This document shows, piece after piece, positions 7,545-15,329 of a stretch of DNA of 64,000 nt (position 1 is its first letter; every line of letters starts with the position of its first letter). A model generated the notes under the pieces. That model did no database searches. It was not told the DNA's origin and worked only from the letters and a program-made list of their open reading frames with translations. The stretch is from assembly GCF_004135365.1 (NCBI RefSeq), contig NZ_CP035492.1, positions 1,116,001-1,180,000 on the forward strand, read 5' to 3'. Source of the DNA: Paenibacillus protaetiae (GTDB lineage: Bacteria; Bacillota; Bacilli; Paenibacillales; Paenibacillaceae). A program made the translations under genes and the position numbers.

Positions 7545-9014
7545 ATGACAAGTAATCAAGCAGTACCGGACGCAAGCACATTTACGATCAGGTCGATCAT
7601 TGCGCCGCTCATTGCCGTTATTGTCGGCTTATTTATGGTTATTCTGGACGGGACCGCGATGAACGTGGCATTAAGCGGGTTCATGAAGGAGTTCGGGAAG
7701 GAGCTGTCCGTTGTACAATGGACGACGACAGGTTATGCACTGGCGCAAGCGGCGGTTATTCCGCTGGCCGGCTGGCTGTCGGACCGTTTTGGGGCGAAAC
7801 GGATATTCCTCGTGTCTGTAGGGATGTTTACGGCCGGCTCCTTGCTTTGCGCTTTTGCCGGCAATATCGAGATGTTGATTTTATTTCGCGTTATTCAAGG
7901 TCTTGGCGGCGGCATGGTGATGCCCATTGCATTTGCAATCATTTATAAACTAAGCCCTCCTGAGAAGGTAGGCTCGGTGATGGGGATGCTGGGCATCCCG
8001 GTTCTGATCGCTCCAGTTTTGGGTCCGGTAGTTGCAGGCGCGCTGATCGATTACGCATCGTGGCACTGGATCTTCCTTATCAATATTCCGCTTGGCATCA
8101 TCGGGGTTATTGCCGGCATGCGGACGCTGCCAAACATCGAGCGCCAATCCGTGCAATCGCTGGATATACCGGGTATTATTTTTGGACCGCTTGCCTTTGC
8201 CGCCTTGTCTTATGGAGTAAGTGAAGGAGGAACGAGCTGGACGTCGGTTCAAACCTTGTCCGGCCTTATTGTCGGGGCAGCCGCTTTGCTTATTTTCATC
8301 TTTGTTGAGCTTCGCAGCAAGCAGCCGCTTCTTGAACTGCGGGTATTCCGTTCGAGAGATTTCAGTAAAGGGATTGTCGTCCAGTGGTTCACTCAAATTG
8401 CGCTAATGGGCACGTTCTTCCTCATTCCGATGCTGCTTATCCAAGTACAGGGACATACGGCGACAGAATCTGGCGTCATTATGCTTCCTCAAGCGATTGC
8501 TTCTGCGATCTTTATGCCAATTGGCGGACGCCTGTTTGACCGGATCGGGGCAAGGCCTCTTCTGGTAATCGGGTTAGGTATTGTTGGCGTCGCTTCATAC
8601 ATGCTGTCCAATATTTCCTCCGCTGACGGACTGTCGCTTATTCTGATCACTTCCGGGCTGTTTGGCGTGGGAATGGGACTTTCCATGATGCCGATGAATA
8701 CGTACCTGATTCAGGCATCTCCGCCTAGCCTGGTTGGACGCGTAACCTCGCTTACTTCGGCAGCTCAGCAGGTTATGACATCTTTTGCAATTGCAGGCCT
8801 CAGCACTTATTTGACTACAAAGATTAAAGATGCTTCTGCGCCGGGGCAGGCGCCTTCCGTAGATGCGTTGTATCATTCCTACGGCGAAACGTTCCTTGTT
8901 GTTGCCGGTATTGCCGTTGCAGGCGTATTGCTTGGCTTCCTGTTGCGCAAACCGGTCAGATCGCCGGGCGATGAAGGCCATGTCGCGGAAGCGCCGATGA
9001 TGATGGGGCACTAG
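7545..9014 (+). CDS. DHA2-family MFS drug exporter (14 TM, EmrB/LmrB-like)
   Basis: The 489-residue polytopic protein is a proton-coupled multidrug exporter of the DHA2 family. Visible signatures are the first helix motif LDGTAMNVAL, motif A GWLSDRFGAKR, motif B in LILFRVIQGLGGGMVMP and motif C LIAPVLGPVVAGALID, followed by the WHWIFLINIPLG block typical of the EmrB/QacA subfamily. Fourteen hydrophobic segments fit the length. It starts at ATG 7545 after GGGGGA, behind a strong promoter with a TetR-type operator. Substrates cannot be predicted. Confidence 0.92.
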   Translation: MTSNQAVPDASTFTIRSIIAPLIAVIVGLFMVILDGTAMNVALSGFMKEFGKELSVVQWTTTGYALAQAAVIPLAGWLSDRFGAKRIFLVSVGMFTAGSLLCAFAGNIEMLILFRVIQGLGGGMVMPIAFAIIYKLSPPEKVGSVMGMLGIPVLIAPVLGPVVAGALIDYASWHWIFLINIPLGIIGVIAGMRTLPNIERQSVQSLDIPGIIFGPLAFAALSYGVSEGGTSWTSVQTLSGLIVGAAALLIFIFVELRSKQPLLELRVFRSRDFSKGIVVQWFTQIALMGTFFLIPMLLIQVQGHTATESGVIMLPQAIASAIFMPIGGRLFDRIGARPLLVIGLGIVGVASYMLSNISSADGLSLILITSGLFGVGMGLSMMPMNTYLIQASPPSLVGRVTSLTSAAQQVMTSFAIAGLSTYLTTKIKDASAPGQAPSVDALYHSYGETFLVVAGIAVAGVLLGFLLRKPVRSPGDEGHVAEAPMMMGH

Positions 9015-9022
9015 TCGAAACG

Positions 9023-9069
9023 AAAAAAACCATCTGTTTCTGAGCAACTCAGAAACAGATGGTTTTTTT
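9023..9069 (+). terminator. Terminator after the exporter gene
   Basis: AAAAAACCATCTGTTTCTGAG, loop CAA and CTCAGAAACAGATGGTTTTTT form a perfect 21-bp stem with T-runs usable on both strands. Confidence 0.9.
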
Positions 9070-9162
9070 ACACAACTACTCCAATTTCCTTTCTCGGAAC
9101 GGGGGATAGCAATATAGCTGAACCTTGCCAGATAAAAGGACGGCTACGAATGAATAGACGAC

Positions 9163-9852
9163 TTAGTAATAACGCAAACCGTTGGACAGCCGATCTAATT
9201 CGTTCCAATCAAGAACAATAAAACTGCTGCGTTTTTTCGACAGGGTCCCAGAAACAGATAATTTTTGGATAAGCCGGTTAAGATGCCTTGGGGTAGTGCC
9301 AATTACAGATGCGATCTCCGGGATATTCTGTGATTGAATTTCTCTGCCGAAGTCATTAGATTGACGCGTCGTTAAAAGATAAATTGCAAATCTTTCTTCG
9401 ACAGAAGCGAGCAGGTTGATCCTAGAAGCAGATGTACATGTTTGGAGCTTATAGGATAGATGATGCAATAACTCATTTAAGAATCGACAATCGTTAAGTA
9501 AACTCTTTTCAACCGTCTGCTTATCGATGAAAATGAAGCAAGTGTCGGCTAAAGCTTTAACTTGCGATTGAATAGGCACTTTTTGAATAATTTCGATATC
9601 ACCAAATATGGAGAAAGGATAACAGAAGCGGAGCAGCAACGATTTTCCTGTCTCTACGCTTGTTGTTACTTTTGTCTGACCCTTTACTTGCAAGTAAATG
9701 CCGTCCAGGTCATCTCCTTCCTGTAAAATCAGCTCGTTTTTCTCATAAGTGCGAAGTTGAAGCGGAATTGAATCAATATCCGAAAACATTCGTTCTAACT
9801 GGAATTGGTTACAATAGGATTCGATCTGATCATTTTCAAAAGAAACTTTCAT
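9163..9852 (-). CDS. Crp/Fnr-family transcriptional regulator
   Basis: The 229-residue protein has an N-terminal cyclic-nucleotide-binding-type beta barrel (ILQEGDDLDGIYLQVKGQ... FGDIEII) and a C-terminal winged helix (IPEIASVIGTTPRHLNRLIQKL). It lacks the N-terminal cysteine cluster of Fnr, and the cAMP-binding RxS phosphate motif is not obvious, so the effector is unknown. The layout is YeiL-like. I prefer ATG 9852, which follows GGAGGTAACC; the ATG at 9864 overlaps that site. It diverges from the HAD phosphatase gene with 81 bases between them and may control it. Confidence 0.85.
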   Translation of the reverse strand: MKVSFENDQIESYCNQFQLERMFSDIDSIPLQLRTYEKNELILQEGDDLDGIYLQVKGQTKVTTSVETGKSLLLRFCYPFSIFGDIEIIQKVPIQSQVKALADTCFIFIDKQTVEKSLLNDCRFLNELLHHLSYKLQTCTSASRINLLASVEERFAIYLLTTRQSNDFGREIQSQNIPEIASVIGTTPRHLNRLIQKLSVSGTLSKKRSSFIVLDWNELDRLSNGLRYY

Positions 9853-9933
9853 GGTTACCTCCAAATATGGACATCGGTCCTTTTCATTTTAATTCATTTT
9901 GTTAAGATTAGAAAAACCGAAGGAGGAGTCGAA

Positions 9934-10719
9934 ATGAAATTCGTATTTGACTTGGATGGAACGATTTGCTTTCAAGGGAAGCCTTTAAGCGAACCCGTCA
10001 CAGATATACTAGATAAACTGAGAGAAGATGGTCATGAAGTCATTTTCGCTTCCGCCAGACCTATTCGTGATCTATTACCCGTATTGCCGGTACATATGCA
10101 TCAAGCGCCAATGGTCGGGGGAAATGGCGGCTTCGTATATAAGGACGGCCGTCATATTGCTTCCCATCGCTTGGAAGCTGCTGCAGCGGACCGTATTATT
10201 CATTTAATAAAGCAATATGAAGCCGATTATTTGGTCGATAGCTTATGGAATTATGCTTACTCCGGCAATTCGGAGCATCCCATTCGAAAAAATTTAGATC
10301 CGGAAAATCGAGCTAAAAATGTTTGTATTGACGATTTAGAAGAGATAGTTAAAGTCGTTATCTTGAACAGCCTGGATCAACAACGTCTCATGAGTGAATT
10401 AGAGAAGCTTCCAGTCAAAATGTACAAGCATGGCTCAGAAGAAATCATTGATATAAGTCCTGAAGGGGTTAATAAATGGAGCGGCCTTCAGTTGCTTGGC
10501 CTTCAGCCTGGCGAGTACATCGCCTTTGGCAATGATGCTAATGATATACCCATGTTTCAACAAGCGGCACGCTCGATATGTGTCGGTAATCACGCAGAAC
10601 TCATGGAATATGCAAGTGAACATGTAGAGAGCGAGGAGTCCAAGATCATCCAAAAATTAAACGAGATGATAGCTGAGTTTAGAAATGAGATAAAAGAGGG
10701 CTCTCTTAATCGAACTTAA
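9934..10719 (+). CDS. HAD-superfamily phosphatase (Cof type, subclass IIB)
   Basis: The 261-residue cytosolic enzyme should hydrolyse a phosphorylated metabolite, often a sugar phosphate, through an aspartyl-phosphate. It carries motif I DLDGT (Asp6 nucleophile, Asp8), motif II in FASARP around 39-43, Lys181 and motif III/IV GNDANDIPMF at 199-208. A type IIB cap lies between motifs II and III. I chose ATG 9934 because it follows AAGGAGGAG and starts directly at the catalytic strand; an ATG at 9805 would add an unrelated leader that crosses the divergent promoter. Confidence 0.88.
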   Translation: MKFVFDLDGTICFQGKPLSEPVTDILDKLREDGHEVIFASARPIRDLLPVLPVHMHQAPMVGGNGGFVYKDGRHIASHRLEAAAADRIIHLIKQYEADYLVDSLWNYAYSGNSEHPIRKNLDPENRAKNVCIDDLEEIVKVVILNSLDQQRLMSELEKLPVKMYKHGSEEIIDISPEGVNKWSGLQLLGLQPGEYIAFGNDANDIPMFQQAARSICVGNHAELMEYASEHVESEESKIIQKLNEMIAEFRNEIKEGSLNRT

Positions 10720-10730
10720 TAGCATTAGCG

Positions 10731-11141
10731 TTAGTTAATGCTAAGACGCAATTCCGCCATCATAGCCTCAGCTTGCTGTGGATCTTCGTTCAGCAGCTTC
10801 CTGTATGTCAGCATCCAATTGAGCGTTACAAGCATATGATCGTATTCTTCTTTTTTACGTTCGATCTCATTGATCTTCTGAACAATCCATTCGATTACTT
10901 CCTGGTTCGTGCGTGTGTTCGTATCATGGTCCTGCAAAATCGTCTTCATCTCAGCTATCGAGCATCCGATGCCTTGAAATTTCTTAATCAGCTTTAACCG
11001 CTCAATTGCTTTGTCTGAATAGTTGCGGTAATTATTTTTCTCTCGCTGAATATGGCTGCTGTCAAGCAAGCCTTCCTTCTCATAGAAACGAATGGTGTAA
11101 GGCGCTAACCCCATCAAATCTGCTAATTCTTGAATTTTCAT
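10731..11141 (-). CDS. MerR-family transcriptional regulator
   Basis: The 136-residue protein has an N-terminal winged helix (IQELADLMGLAPYTIRFYEKEGLL) and a long coiled coil (about 75-120) for dimerisation, as in AdhR/YraB-type MerR proteins that sense small organic or redox signals. No metal-binding cysteines are seen. It is divergent from the epimerase gene at 11239, whose promoter has the 19-base spacer that MerR proteins act on, so that gene is its probable target. Confidence 0.88.
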   Translation of the reverse strand: MKIQELADLMGLAPYTIRFYEKEGLLDSSHIQREKNNYRNYSDKAIERLKLIKKFQGIGCSIAEMKTILQDHDTNTRTNQEVIEWIVQKINEIERKKEEYDHMLVTLNWMLTYRKLLNEDPQQAEAMMAELRLSIN

Positions 11142-11163
11142 ATGGAACCAACCTCCGAAACGC

Positions 11164-11194
11164 TTGCCTTAAAGTTTACTTCATAGTTTAGACT
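11164..11194 (+). promoter_or_regulatory. MerR-type promoter with 19-base spacer
   Basis: TTGCCT at 11164-11169 and TAGACT at 11189-11194 are separated by 19 bases, the over-long spacing that MerR activators correct by DNA distortion. An imperfect dyad (AAAGTTTACTTCATAGTTT) fills the spacer. It reads toward the epimerase gene. Confidence 0.6.
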
Positions 11195-11238
11195 GGAGTC
11201 ATATCTTCGTCAAATGGTTAAGGAGGCGTAAAACGATT

Positions 11239-12069
11239 ATGCGTATATTCGTTACAGGGGCAGCAGGTTACATAGGTACTGCTGTTGTCCGCGAACTTAT
11301 CGGTGCAGGCCATCAGGTGGTTGGTTTAACCCGTTCAGAGAATGGTGTTCATGTATTAGAAAATTTGGGAGCTGAGGCGGCTCGCGGTGTTATTGAGGAT
11401 CTCGATTTGCTGCGCAGCTGCGCAGCCGCTTCAGACGGTGTTATTCACCTGGCATTTAACCACGATTTCTCTCATTTTGACGCGTCGTTAGCCACTGATC
11501 TTCGTGCCATCGAAGCTATGGGAGCCGGGCTTGCGGGTTCCGGCAAACCACTTGTTATGACAGCTCATGCGAATGGCAAATCATCGGAGGATGCAGCGCT
11601 TGCCTATATAGAACAAGGCGTGAGAGCATCGATCGTCTCGCTGGCACCTTCTGTTCATGGAGAAGGAGATAAAGGCTTCGTGCCGCAATTAATCCGGATC
11701 GCCCGGGAAAAAGGCTATTCGGCTTATATTGGAGACGGCGCCAACCGTTGGCCGGCGATTCATCGCTTGGATGCGGCCGTTTTGTTCCGTCTCGCTGTAG
11801 AATCTGCGCCTGCTGGCTCACGACTGGATGGCGTAGGCGACGAAGGCATTCCGTTCAGCGACATCGCCGGCGTCATCGGGCGTCACACGGGTGTGCCGGT
11901 AGTCAGCATTCCGCGTGAAGAGGCACAGGCGGCCTTCGGTTTTCTAGGCATGGTCGCGTCACTTGACTTAGCAAGATCCAATGAAGGGACGAAGGAACTG
12001 CTTGGCTGGAAGCCTGTCCAGCAAGGACTTCTCGCAGACCTGGAGCAAGGGCATTATTTCACAACATAA
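11239..12069 (+). CDS. NAD-dependent epimerase/dehydratase-family SDR
   Basis: The 276-residue extended SDR begins with the NAD(P)-binding motif VTGAAGYIGTAVVREL and continues with GVIHLAF, typical of atypical/extended SDRs related to nucleotide-sugar epimerases. The usual YxxxK catalytic motif is not obvious, so it may be an atypical SDR working as a reductase or NAD(P)H sensor. AGGAGG lies 12 bases before ATG 11239. It is probably activated by the divergent MerR protein. Substrate unknown. Confidence 0.82.
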   Translation: MRIFVTGAAGYIGTAVVRELIGAGHQVVGLTRSENGVHVLENLGAEAARGVIEDLDLLRSCAAASDGVIHLAFNHDFSHFDASLATDLRAIEAMGAGLAGSGKPLVMTAHANGKSSEDAALAYIEQGVRASIVSLAPSVHGEGDKGFVPQLIRIAREKGYSAYIGDGANRWPAIHRLDAAVLFRLAVESAPAGSRLDGVGDEGIPFSDIAGVIGRHTGVPVVSIPREEAQAAFGFLGMVASLDLARSNEGTKELLGWKPVQQGLLADLEQGHYFTT

Positions 12070-12136
12070 CGTCAAATCTATTCTGTAGATGACAGCCGAA
12101 ACCGCTATTGTATAACGTCGAGAACAGATTTCTTTT

Positions 12137-12224
12137 AAAAAACTGCCGCCGATATGAACTGCACCTCCAATGTTAGATTGTGTCTAACAATTGGGGTGCA
12201 GTTCACGATAGCGGTGGTTTTTTT
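12137..12224. repeat. Long inverted repeat/hairpin, terminator-like
   Basis: The region folds into a stem of about 40 base pairs. The inner arms (12155-12177 and 12183-12205) begin TGAACTGCACC and end GGTGCAGTTCA around a five-base loop. Outer pairing continues with ACTGCCGCC against GCGGTGG and A/T runs. It can terminate the epimerase transcript. The TG...CA ends and the arm shared with 6561-6611 also suggest a repeated element or a remnant of insertion-sequence ends. Confidence 0.7.
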
Positions 12225-12276
12225 GGATTGATCATTCCGATAGATATCAGGCATTAATAAACTATATTGTTGTTAT

Positions 12277-12305
12277 TTGACAAATAAGAACACTTGTTCT
12301 ATAAT
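12277..12305 (+). promoter_or_regulatory. Consensus sigma-A promoter with palindromic operator in the spacer
   Basis: TTGACA (12277-12282), exactly 17 bases, then TATAAT (12300-12305). The palindrome AGAACActTGTTCT fills 12287-12300. Its GAAC-N4-GTTC core matches the Gram-positive LexA (SOS) box core, though the flanks and one central position differ. A promoter this strong needs repression, so an operator here is likely; which protein binds is not known. Confidence 0.75.
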
Positions 12306-12353
12306 TGTGGAAAAATCTTATACAGGAAAAAACACATTAAATCAAAGGAGTCG

Positions 12354-13199
12354 ATGAACTTGAAGAAACTTGCTGGGAAAATCGCTCTCGTAACCGGAGG
12401 GAGCCGCGGAGCAGGAAAAGGGATCGCCGTTGAACTGGGGAAAGCCGGAGCTATCGTCTATGTGTCCGGAAGAAGTTTGCGAGGTTCGACTACAAACCAT
12501 TTTCCAGGCAGTATTGATGAAACTGTCGAAGAGATTGTACAACACGGCGGGCAGGCATACGCATGTCGCTGCGACCATACCAATGATGAGGAGACACAAG
12601 CTTTGATCGAGAGAATCCGACAAGAGCAAGGTTGCCTCCATATCCTTATTAATAACGTCTGGGGAATGCATGACTTGGAAGTAAATTTACAACCCAAACC
12701 TTTCTGGGAATATCCGCTGGACATGTGGGATGCTACGATTCAGAACGGCGTACGTGCACAAGTAGCGACTAATCATTATGCGATCCCGCTTATGCTGGAA
12801 GCTGATTCCGGTTTGATCGTACATACCACATTCCGGGACCAGGATAAGTATTTAGGCACGTTTTATTATGATCTTGCCAAAAATGCAATTAACCGCTCCG
12901 TGCTCGGATTAGCTCATGATCTCCAACATACTAATATAACGGCGGTAGCAGTCTCCCCTGGCTGGATGAGAACAGAACTGGTATTAAGGAACTTCAATAC
13001 TGACGAAGCGCATTGGAAGGAGATTGACGCTCTTAAACAAACGGAGTCGCCGTATTATGTCGGGCGGGCTGTGTCTGCCTTGGCAGGGGATGGGGAAGTG
13101 AACCGTAAAAACGGACTGGTACTACAAGTTGGTGATCTTGCTCAGGAATATGGATTCACCGATATAGATGGACGAATCATACCTCCTTTTCTAATATAG
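12354..13199 (+). CDS. Short-chain dehydrogenase/reductase
   Basis: The 281-residue SDR starts at ATG 12354 behind AAAGGAG. The cofactor motif is TGGSRGAGKG, near the N-terminus, and the catalytic Tyr/Lys pair is in YYDLAKNA. The NNAG position reads NNVWG, and the stretch expected to carry the catalytic serine reads VHTTFRDQDKYLGT, so a serine in the usual place is not evident. This longer form resembles DHRS1-like SDRs. It is monocistronic behind a consensus promoter with an operator-like palindrome. Substrate unknown. Confidence 0.82.
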   Translation: MNLKKLAGKIALVTGGSRGAGKGIAVELGKAGAIVYVSGRSLRGSTTNHFPGSIDETVEEIVQHGGQAYACRCDHTNDEETQALIERIRQEQGCLHILINNVWGMHDLEVNLQPKPFWEYPLDMWDATIQNGVRAQVATNHYAIPLMLEADSGLIVHTTFRDQDKYLGTFYYDLAKNAINRSVLGLAHDLQHTNITAVAVSPGWMRTELVLRNFNTDEAHWKEIDALKQTESPYYVGRAVSALAGDGEVNRKNGLVLQVGDLAQEYGFTDIDGRIIPPFLI

Positions 13200-13293
13200 C
13201 TGATGAAAGGGCTGCCGCGCGGCAGCTGCTCAACATGCAATAGATTTGAGCGATCTATCATTCAGATTGGGCGAGAAGAGCATGCATACATCG

Positions 13294-13318
13294 AAAGCCG
13301 CATAAATGCGGCTTTTTA
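13294..13318 (+). terminator. Terminator after the SDR gene
   Basis: AAAGCCGCAT, loop AA and ATGCGGCTTTTT form a short hairpin with a T-run. A second GC hairpin without a T-run (GCTGCCGCGCGGCAGC) lies at about 13210. From here to 13491 I see no gene. Confidence 0.85.
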
Positions 13319-13505
13319 TTTTTTGTATAGAAGTTCTTATTGTGTGATCATAACTGAAAGAATAAGGTTCTGAGGCAACACACTACCTATCATTAACCCA
13401 ATTTTCACATAAAATAGTTTTTAGTCTAGCCAATAGCAAACTATAGTCCATGCATAAAAAAAACAAATCACGTACACTGAACCATCTTATAGGGAGGTGT
13501 CGTAG

Positions 13506-14491
13506 TTGAGTTGTCCCAATATAAAAAAACGATGCAAAAGAAAAACTATTACTGTGTGTCATCCAAATAGAAAAAAAAGAAACGCCGCCAACGAGTTATT
13601 AAGAAAATAGTCATTTTAAAAAAGTGTCGCCCCCTTAAAGGACAGCAATTACTCCAAAGACTTGCGGTGGCTATTGCAGATGCCGGACCGCAGGGACTTG
13701 CAGGAGCACTTGGTCCCCAAGGAGCTGCCGGAATTGCTGGTGCGATTGGGGCGCTTGGGCCTCAAGGAATTGCAGGAGCACTTGGACCTCAAGGGCTTGC
13801 AGGACTTGTAGGTGCGATTGGAGCACTTGGACCTCAAGGAATTGCAGGAGCGCTTGGTCCCCAAGGAGCTGCCGGAATTGCCGGTGCGATTGGAGCGCTT
13901 GGACCTCAAGGGCTTGCAGGTGCGCTTGGTCCCCAAGGAGCAGCAGGGCTTGCAGGTGCGATTGGAGCACTTGGACCTCAAGGATTAGCAGGACTTGCAG
14001 GAGCACTTGGTGCAGCTGGATTGACGGGACCAGCAGGACCGACAGGGCCGATAGGACCGGCAGGCGGAGTATTAGGTTTTGCAGATTTTTTTGCCCTGAT
14101 GCCTCCTGATAATAGTGTAACTGTTGCTCCTGGCACGGACGTAAGTTTTCCGCAAGACGGTCCGGTTAGTGGAACTGCAATTACCCGTATAAATGCAAGT
14201 TCATTTGACTTGGCTGAAATTGGCACTTATCAAGTTTTATTTCAGGTCAATGCAAATGAAGCCGGTCAATTAATTTTAACACTAAATGGCTCTGACCTAT
14301 CCTATACGGTAGTTGGACGTGCAACAGGGACTTCTCAAATAGTAGGGACGGCCCTTGTGCAAACAACCGTCATTCATTCAGTACTCACAGTACGAAACCC
14401 TGCCGGTAACTCCACGGCACTTACTATCACTCCATTAGCTGGAGGAACAAGGCCGGATTCTGCACATCTTGTTATTATGAAGATTGCATAG
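13506..14491 (+). CDS. Collagen-like surface/exosporium-type protein, with a frameshift in an A8 tract
   Basis: The best start is TTG 13506, seven bases after GGGAGGTG. It gives a Cys/Lys/Arg-rich leader (SCPNIKKRCKRK...) that leaves frame after A8 at 13571-13578. One extra A joins it to the open frame ending at 14491, for 328 residues. The second part has a basic segment (KKIVILKKCRPLKGQQLLQRL), 42 Gly-X-Y triplets (13685-14062) and a C-terminal domain of about 140 residues resembling the BclA-type jelly-roll that trimerises exosporium fibres. Such proteins coat spores or cells. The uninterrupted part alone can be read from GTG 13667. The A8 tract could be a phase switch or a sequencing error. 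Confidence 0.8.
13685..14062 (+). repeat. Gly-X-Y collagen repeat with a 72-base higher-order unit
   Basis: Forty-two uninterrupted G-X-Y triplets are encoded. The first 32 form four copies of an eight-triplet unit (GPQ-GxA-GAL-GPQ-GxA-Gxx-GAI-GAL, 72 bases) at about 13685, 13757, 13829 and 13901, with a partial fifth. The DNA is nearly identical between copies, so copy number should vary easily. Gln and Ala dominate X and Y, and few Thr are present. Confidence 0.9.
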
Positions 14492-14504
14492 AGGAAAAGT
14501 TAAT

Positions 14505-14548
14505 CAGGGATATTCTCTAACAATCAGTCATAGAGAATATCCCTGTTT
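14505..14548 (+). terminator. Terminator after the collagen-like gene
   Basis: CAGGGATATTCTCTA (14505-14519) and TAGAGAATATCCCTG (14531-14545) form a perfect 15-bp stem followed by TTT. Confidence 0.75.
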
Positions 14549-14675
14549 GATAAATGGTACTGCCGGGATAGTTATACGTCCTTAAAAAATTAAAAGGACT
14601 TCATATAAACATATCGAATACCTCCATATGGAACCTTTAAGAGACATTCTGCCACGGGATAAGGAGAGTGACAAA

Positions 14676-15173
14676 TTGAACGTACAGTTAGAAAAGATTA
14701 CCGAAGACAAAATTAGCACCTTAAAACGACTCGTTGAATTGGCTGCTTATGATCTGTCAGAGCTAAGCGGCTCTAAGATTGACGAAAAAGGATCGTACAT
14801 TACGAACCTTAATCTTAGCGCTTGGGTCGATGATCCGAACTATGAACCCTATTTTATTCGGGCAGATATGGAATTAGCCGGGTTTGTTATCATTAAACAT
14901 TTAACAGAAGAAGACGTATATTATCTGAATCATTTTTTTATTTTGAGGAAGTTTAGAAGAAATAACATAGGCACGACAGCAGCAATTAGGACGTTTGATT
15001 TGTACGCAGGGAACTGGAGAGTGAGCGAATTTGATTGGAATAAGCCTGCGCAACTTTTTTGGAGAAAAGTAATAAAGGATTATACGCAAAATAATTACGT
15101 TGATATTAGGCGAACTGATAATAAAGGGCCTGCACAAGAGTTTTCCGGCCGTACCAAATACATAGGAAGTTAA
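14676..15173 (+). CDS. GNAT-family N-acetyltransferase, probable
   Basis: I start at TTG 14676, nine bases after AAGGAG (14661-14666), giving 165 residues; ATG 14628 has no ribosome binding site. The protein shows the GNAT core order: a strand ending FVIIKHL, the YYLNHFFIL strand, then FRRNNIGTTAA as a degenerate acetyl-CoA loop (usual R/QxxGxG/A), and an AQLFWRKVI helix near the C-terminus. The acceptor substrate is unknown. It is monocistronic and AT-rich compared with neighbours. Confidence 0.7.
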   Translation: MNVQLEKITEDKISTLKRLVELAAYDLSELSGSKIDEKGSYITNLNLSAWVDDPNYEPYFIRADMELAGFVIIKHLTEEDVYYLNHFFILRKFRRNNIGTTAAIRTFDLYAGNWRVSEFDWNKPAQLFWRKVIKDYTQNNYVDIRRTDNKGPAQEFSGRTKYIGS

Positions 15174-15181
15174 GAAATGAG

Positions 15182-15208
15182 AAGCCGCTATCCGAAGATA
15201 GCGGCTTT
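15182..15208 (+). terminator. Terminator after the GNAT gene
   Basis: GAAGCCGCTATC, loop CGAA and GATAGCGGCTTTTTT form a GC-rich hairpin with a T-run. Confidence 0.9.
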
Positions 15209-15329
15209 TTTAATTTTCAACCAGTAACACCAGCCTATACCTAACCTGGTTTATCCTCATACGTTATATGGTTAATGACCTCATTTTATTGCTTTGCATT
15301 CATTTACTCTTTTAGACAAGGGAGATGGA

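Noticed and set aside
13464-13491. Sigma-K-like promoter (CATCTTATA) before the collagen-like gene
   Set aside because: The element would place the transcript start at or after the ribosome binding site, and the -35 spacing is wrong.
13649-14006. Open frames on the minus strand opposite the collagen-like gene, rich in Ser/Arg/Cys or Leu/Gln repeats
   Set aside because: They are mirror images of the Gly-X-Y repeat DNA, with no ribosome binding site and no conserved pattern.
13685-14062. Regular repeats that could suggest a CRISPR array
   Set aside because: The repeats are in-frame Gly-X-Y codons with no unique spacers and no cas genes nearby.
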